A stretch of DNA of 7,927 nucleotides, taken from assembly GCA_030597435.1 (NCBI GenBank), contig JAUVRV010000106.1:1-7927 (forward strand), written 5' to 3'. The translations under genes and the position numbers were made by a program. The DNA comes from Gemmatimonadales bacterium (GTDB taxonomy: Bacteria > Gemmatimonadota > Gemmatimonadetes > Gemmatimonadales > GWC2-71-9). The notes under the pieces were generated by a model. It saw only the letters and a list, made by a program, of their open reading frames with translations, ran no database searches and had not been told where the DNA came from. Position 1 is the first letter of the stretch, and each line of letters opens with the position of its first letter. Shown here one piece after another: positions 6,638 through 7,927 of the stretch.

Positions 6638-7215
6638 GTGACTATTTCGTCCATGAGAGTTCCTACGTCGACGACGGTGCCACGATCGGTTCCGGCACAA
6701 AGATCTGGCACTTCTGCCATGTGATGCCTGGCGCCGAGATCGGTGAGCGTTGCAGTCTGGGTCAGAACGTGGTTGTCATGCCGGGTACAAAGATCGGCAC
6801 CAACGTGAAGATCCAGAACAACGTGTCGATTTATGAGGGGGTTGTCCTGGAGGACGACGTCTTCTGTGGGCCATCCTGTGTGTTTACCAACGTGGGCACC
6901 CCGCGTTCCCACGTGTCCCGCAAGGACGAGTACGAAATTACTTTGGTCAAGCGAGGCGCCTCGATCGGGGCCAACGCCACGGTGATATGTGGCAGTACGC
7001 TGGGTGAGTACTGCTTCATTGGAGCTGGAGCGGTAGTGACGTCTGACGTGCCGGACTATGCGCTCATGGTTGGTGTGCCGGCACGCAGGGTTGGCTGGAT
7101 GTGCTATTGTGGTGAGCGTCTCCGCTTGAGCGGGGGTGCGGCAACCTGCAATCGGTGCCAACGGAGCTATCGGGAAGAGAATGGCCGTCTGGAGTCGATT
7201 GATCCCCCCGTGTGA
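6634..7215 (+). CDS. wbpD: WbpD/WlbB-type UDP-3-amino-uronate N-acetyltransferase with C-terminal zinc ribbon
   Basis: A 193-residue left-handed beta-helix acyltransferase. Residues 1-150 show repeated hexapeptide turns (ATIGSG, AEIGER, TKIGTN, ASIGAN). KIQNNVSIYEGVVLEDDVF (59-77) and GPSCVFTNVGTPRS (79-92) are close to the WbpD/WlbB family. These enzymes use acetyl-CoA to acetylate the 3-amino group of UDP-2-acetamido-3-amino-2,3-dideoxy-glucuronate, the fourth step toward UDP-2,3-diacetamido uronic acids. GAGAVVTSDVPDYALMVGVPAR (130-151, read in parts) closes the helix. After it comes a tail with C157, C159, C172 and C175 arranged as CxC and CxxC, a likely zinc ribbon, and a short polar end. 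Some homologues share such a tail, but the classical Bordetella and Pseudomonas forms, as I recall them, end near the helix. The gene follows murB after 19 bases. The DegT aminotransferase next door supports the assignment. Acetylation of another amino sugar nucleotide is the main alternative. Confidence 0.8.
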   Translation: MSDYFVHESSYVDDGATIGSGTKIWHFCHVMPGAEIGERCSLGQNVVVMPGTKIGTNVKIQNNVSIYEGVVLEDDVFCGPSCVFTNVGTPRSHVSRKDEYEITLVKRGASIGANATVICGSTLGEYCFIGAGAVVTSDVPDYALMVGVPARRVGWMCYCGERLRLSGGAATCNRCQRSYREENGRLESIDPPV

Positions 7216-7228
7216 GCCGGGTAAATTA

Positions 7229-7247
7229 CTAAGTTTTCAACACTTGG
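7229..7247. repeat. Inverted repeat CTAAG-N9-CTTGG upstream of the aminotransferase gene
   Basis: CTAAG (7229-7233) and CTTGG (7243-7247) pair at 4 of 5 positions around a nine-base spacer. The inner 15 bases (7231-7245) form a near palindrome with 6 of 7 pairs matching. It fills most of the AT-rich 42-base gap before the aminotransferase ATG at 7258. Against the reverse complement of the repeat at 433-451, 13 of 19 bases agree, including an unbroken CTAAGTTTT. No T-run follows, so a terminator is unlikely. An operator or regulatory site is possible but unproven. Confidence 0.35.
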
Positions 7248-7257
7248 ACATATCATC

Positions 7258-7927
7258 ATGATTCCACTACTGGACCTCAAGGCCCAGTTTGAGACTATAA
7301 AAGAGGACGTCTTACCAGCCCTACTCGAGGTCGCCGAGAGCCAACGGTTCATCATGGGCGAGCCGGTCAAACAGCTCGAGGAAGCGATTTCCAAATACGT
7401 GGGTGCCGAGTTCGCGATCGCCTGCGCCAGCGGGACAGATGCTCTCTTGCTATCGCTCAAGGCCCTCAAGTTGGAGCCCGGCGACGAAGTCATAACCTCG
7501 CCGTTTACGTTCTTTGCCACAGCCGGTGCCATACACAATGCAGGTGGCACTCCTGTTTTCGTAGATATCGAGCCAGGTACGTTCAACATCGATCCGGCGC
7601 TGGTTGAGGCAGCCATCACCGACCGGACCAAAGCAATCGTTCCGGTGCACCTGTTTGGTCAGATGGCTCGGCTGGAAGACCTGCTGCCACTTTGTGAGCA
7701 ACATGGTCTGGCGCTGATCGAGGATGCGGCCCAGGCTATTGGGGCGCGTCGTGAGATTGATGGTGAGTGGCGCATGGCCGGTGAACTCGGAACAACCGGT
7801 GCCTTCTCGTTTTTCCCCAGCAAGAACCTCGGTGGTTGGGGTGACGGGGGGATTATGACTACTCAGGACGTCGATCTCGCCCAGCGTCTGGCTAGGCTGC
7901 GTACGCACGGTGGTGCCAAGCAGTACC
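7258..7927 (+). CDS. DegT/DnrJ/EryC1/StrS-family sugar aminotransferase (3' partial)
   Basis: The first 223 residues of a PLP-dependent sense-strand gene that runs off the window; the family is usually about 360-400 residues. The N-terminus MIPLLDLKAQ is characteristic. ASGTDALLL (57-65) binds the PLP phosphate. SPFTFFATAGAIHNAGGTPV (81-100) is the conserved core. D156 in IEDAAQAIG pairs with the PLP ring nitrogen. K189 in FFPSKNLGGWGDGG is the Schiff-base lysine. Such enzymes transfer an amino group from glutamate to a keto-sugar nucleotide. With the WbpD-type acetyltransferase directly upstream, the likely role is WbpE-like: making UDP-2-acetamido-3-amino-2,3-dideoxy-glucuronate from the 3-keto intermediate. 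That assignment rests on context. Other keto-sugars fit the motifs, so no symbol is given. The ATG at 7258 is the only start that gives the family N-terminus; its ribosome binding site is weak (TTGGA, 7244-7248). Confidence 0.88.
   Translation, partial: MIPLLDLKAQFETIKEDVLPALLEVAESQRFIMGEPVKQLEEAISKYVGAEFAIACASGTDALLLSLKALKLEPGDEVITSPFTFFATAGAIHNAGGTPVFVDIEPGTFNIDPALVEAAITDRTKAIVPVHLFGQMARLEDLLPLCEQHGLALIEDAAQAIGARREIDGEWRMAGELGTTGAFSFFPSKNLGGWGDGGIMTTQDVDLAQRLARLRTHGGAKQY

Noticed and set aside
6499..7161. 220-codon minus-strand open frame opposite the acetyltransferase gene
   Set aside because: The sense frame is a clear hexapeptide-repeat enzyme with a strong ribosome binding site. The antisense product is rich in His and Thr and has no family resemblance.
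1..7927. Mobile element, CRISPR array, tRNA or defence system
   Set aside because: I saw no transposase or integrase, no regular repeats, no cloverleaf and no defence-type domains. Every gene belongs to a known housekeeping or sugar-nucleotide family.

Overview
The window is about 7.9 kb of GC-rich bacterial chromosome, gene-dense and almost entirely coding. The closest fit I can recall is a deep-branching actinobacterium (Acidimicrobiia-like). This rests on the four-cysteine form of ribosomal protein L28 and the general look of the proteins, and it is an inference, not a measured result.

Left edge (1-387): the last 33 codons of rplQ (ribosomal protein L17) run rightward into a strong GC hairpin. 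The rpmB gene (ribosomal protein L28, zinc-binding form) runs leftward toward the same hairpin. The hairpin is T-rich on both sides and looks like a shared bidirectional terminator. It marks the end of the ribosomal-protein region.

Middle (388-523): a short divergent intergenic region separates rpmB from a rightward gene series. It must carry start signals for both directions, but I could not assign a convincing -35/-10 pair. It does hold an inverted repeat, CTAAG-N9-CTTAG, discussed below.

Right (524-7927): six genes all point rightward and are packed tightly. gmd and rmd (GDP-mannose 4,6-dehydratase, then GDP-4-dehydro-6-deoxy-mannose reductase) together should make GDP-D-rhamnose from GDP-mannose. 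Next come two housekeeping genes, carB (carbamoyl-phosphate synthase large subunit) and murB (peptidoglycan precursor reductase). They are followed by a WbpD/WlbB-type sugar N-acetyltransferase with a C-terminal zinc ribbon, and a DegT-family sugar aminotransferase cut by the window end. The last two fit the pathway from UDP-GlcNAc to UDP-2,3-diacetamido-uronic acids. gmd/rmd overlap by 4 bp, rmd/carB by 17 bp and carB/murB by 23 bp, and murB and the acetyltransferase are 19 bp apart, so these five are very probably one transcript. The aminotransferase follows a 42-bp AT-rich gap and could belong to the same transcript or start a new one.

No mobile element, CRISPR array, tRNA or defence system is visible. 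The most interesting points are the threading of pyrimidine/arginine and peptidoglycan genes through a nucleotide-sugar operon, a similar AT-rich inverted repeat upstream of both ends of that operon, and a nine-codon bridging mini-ORF between murB and the acetyltransferase gene.
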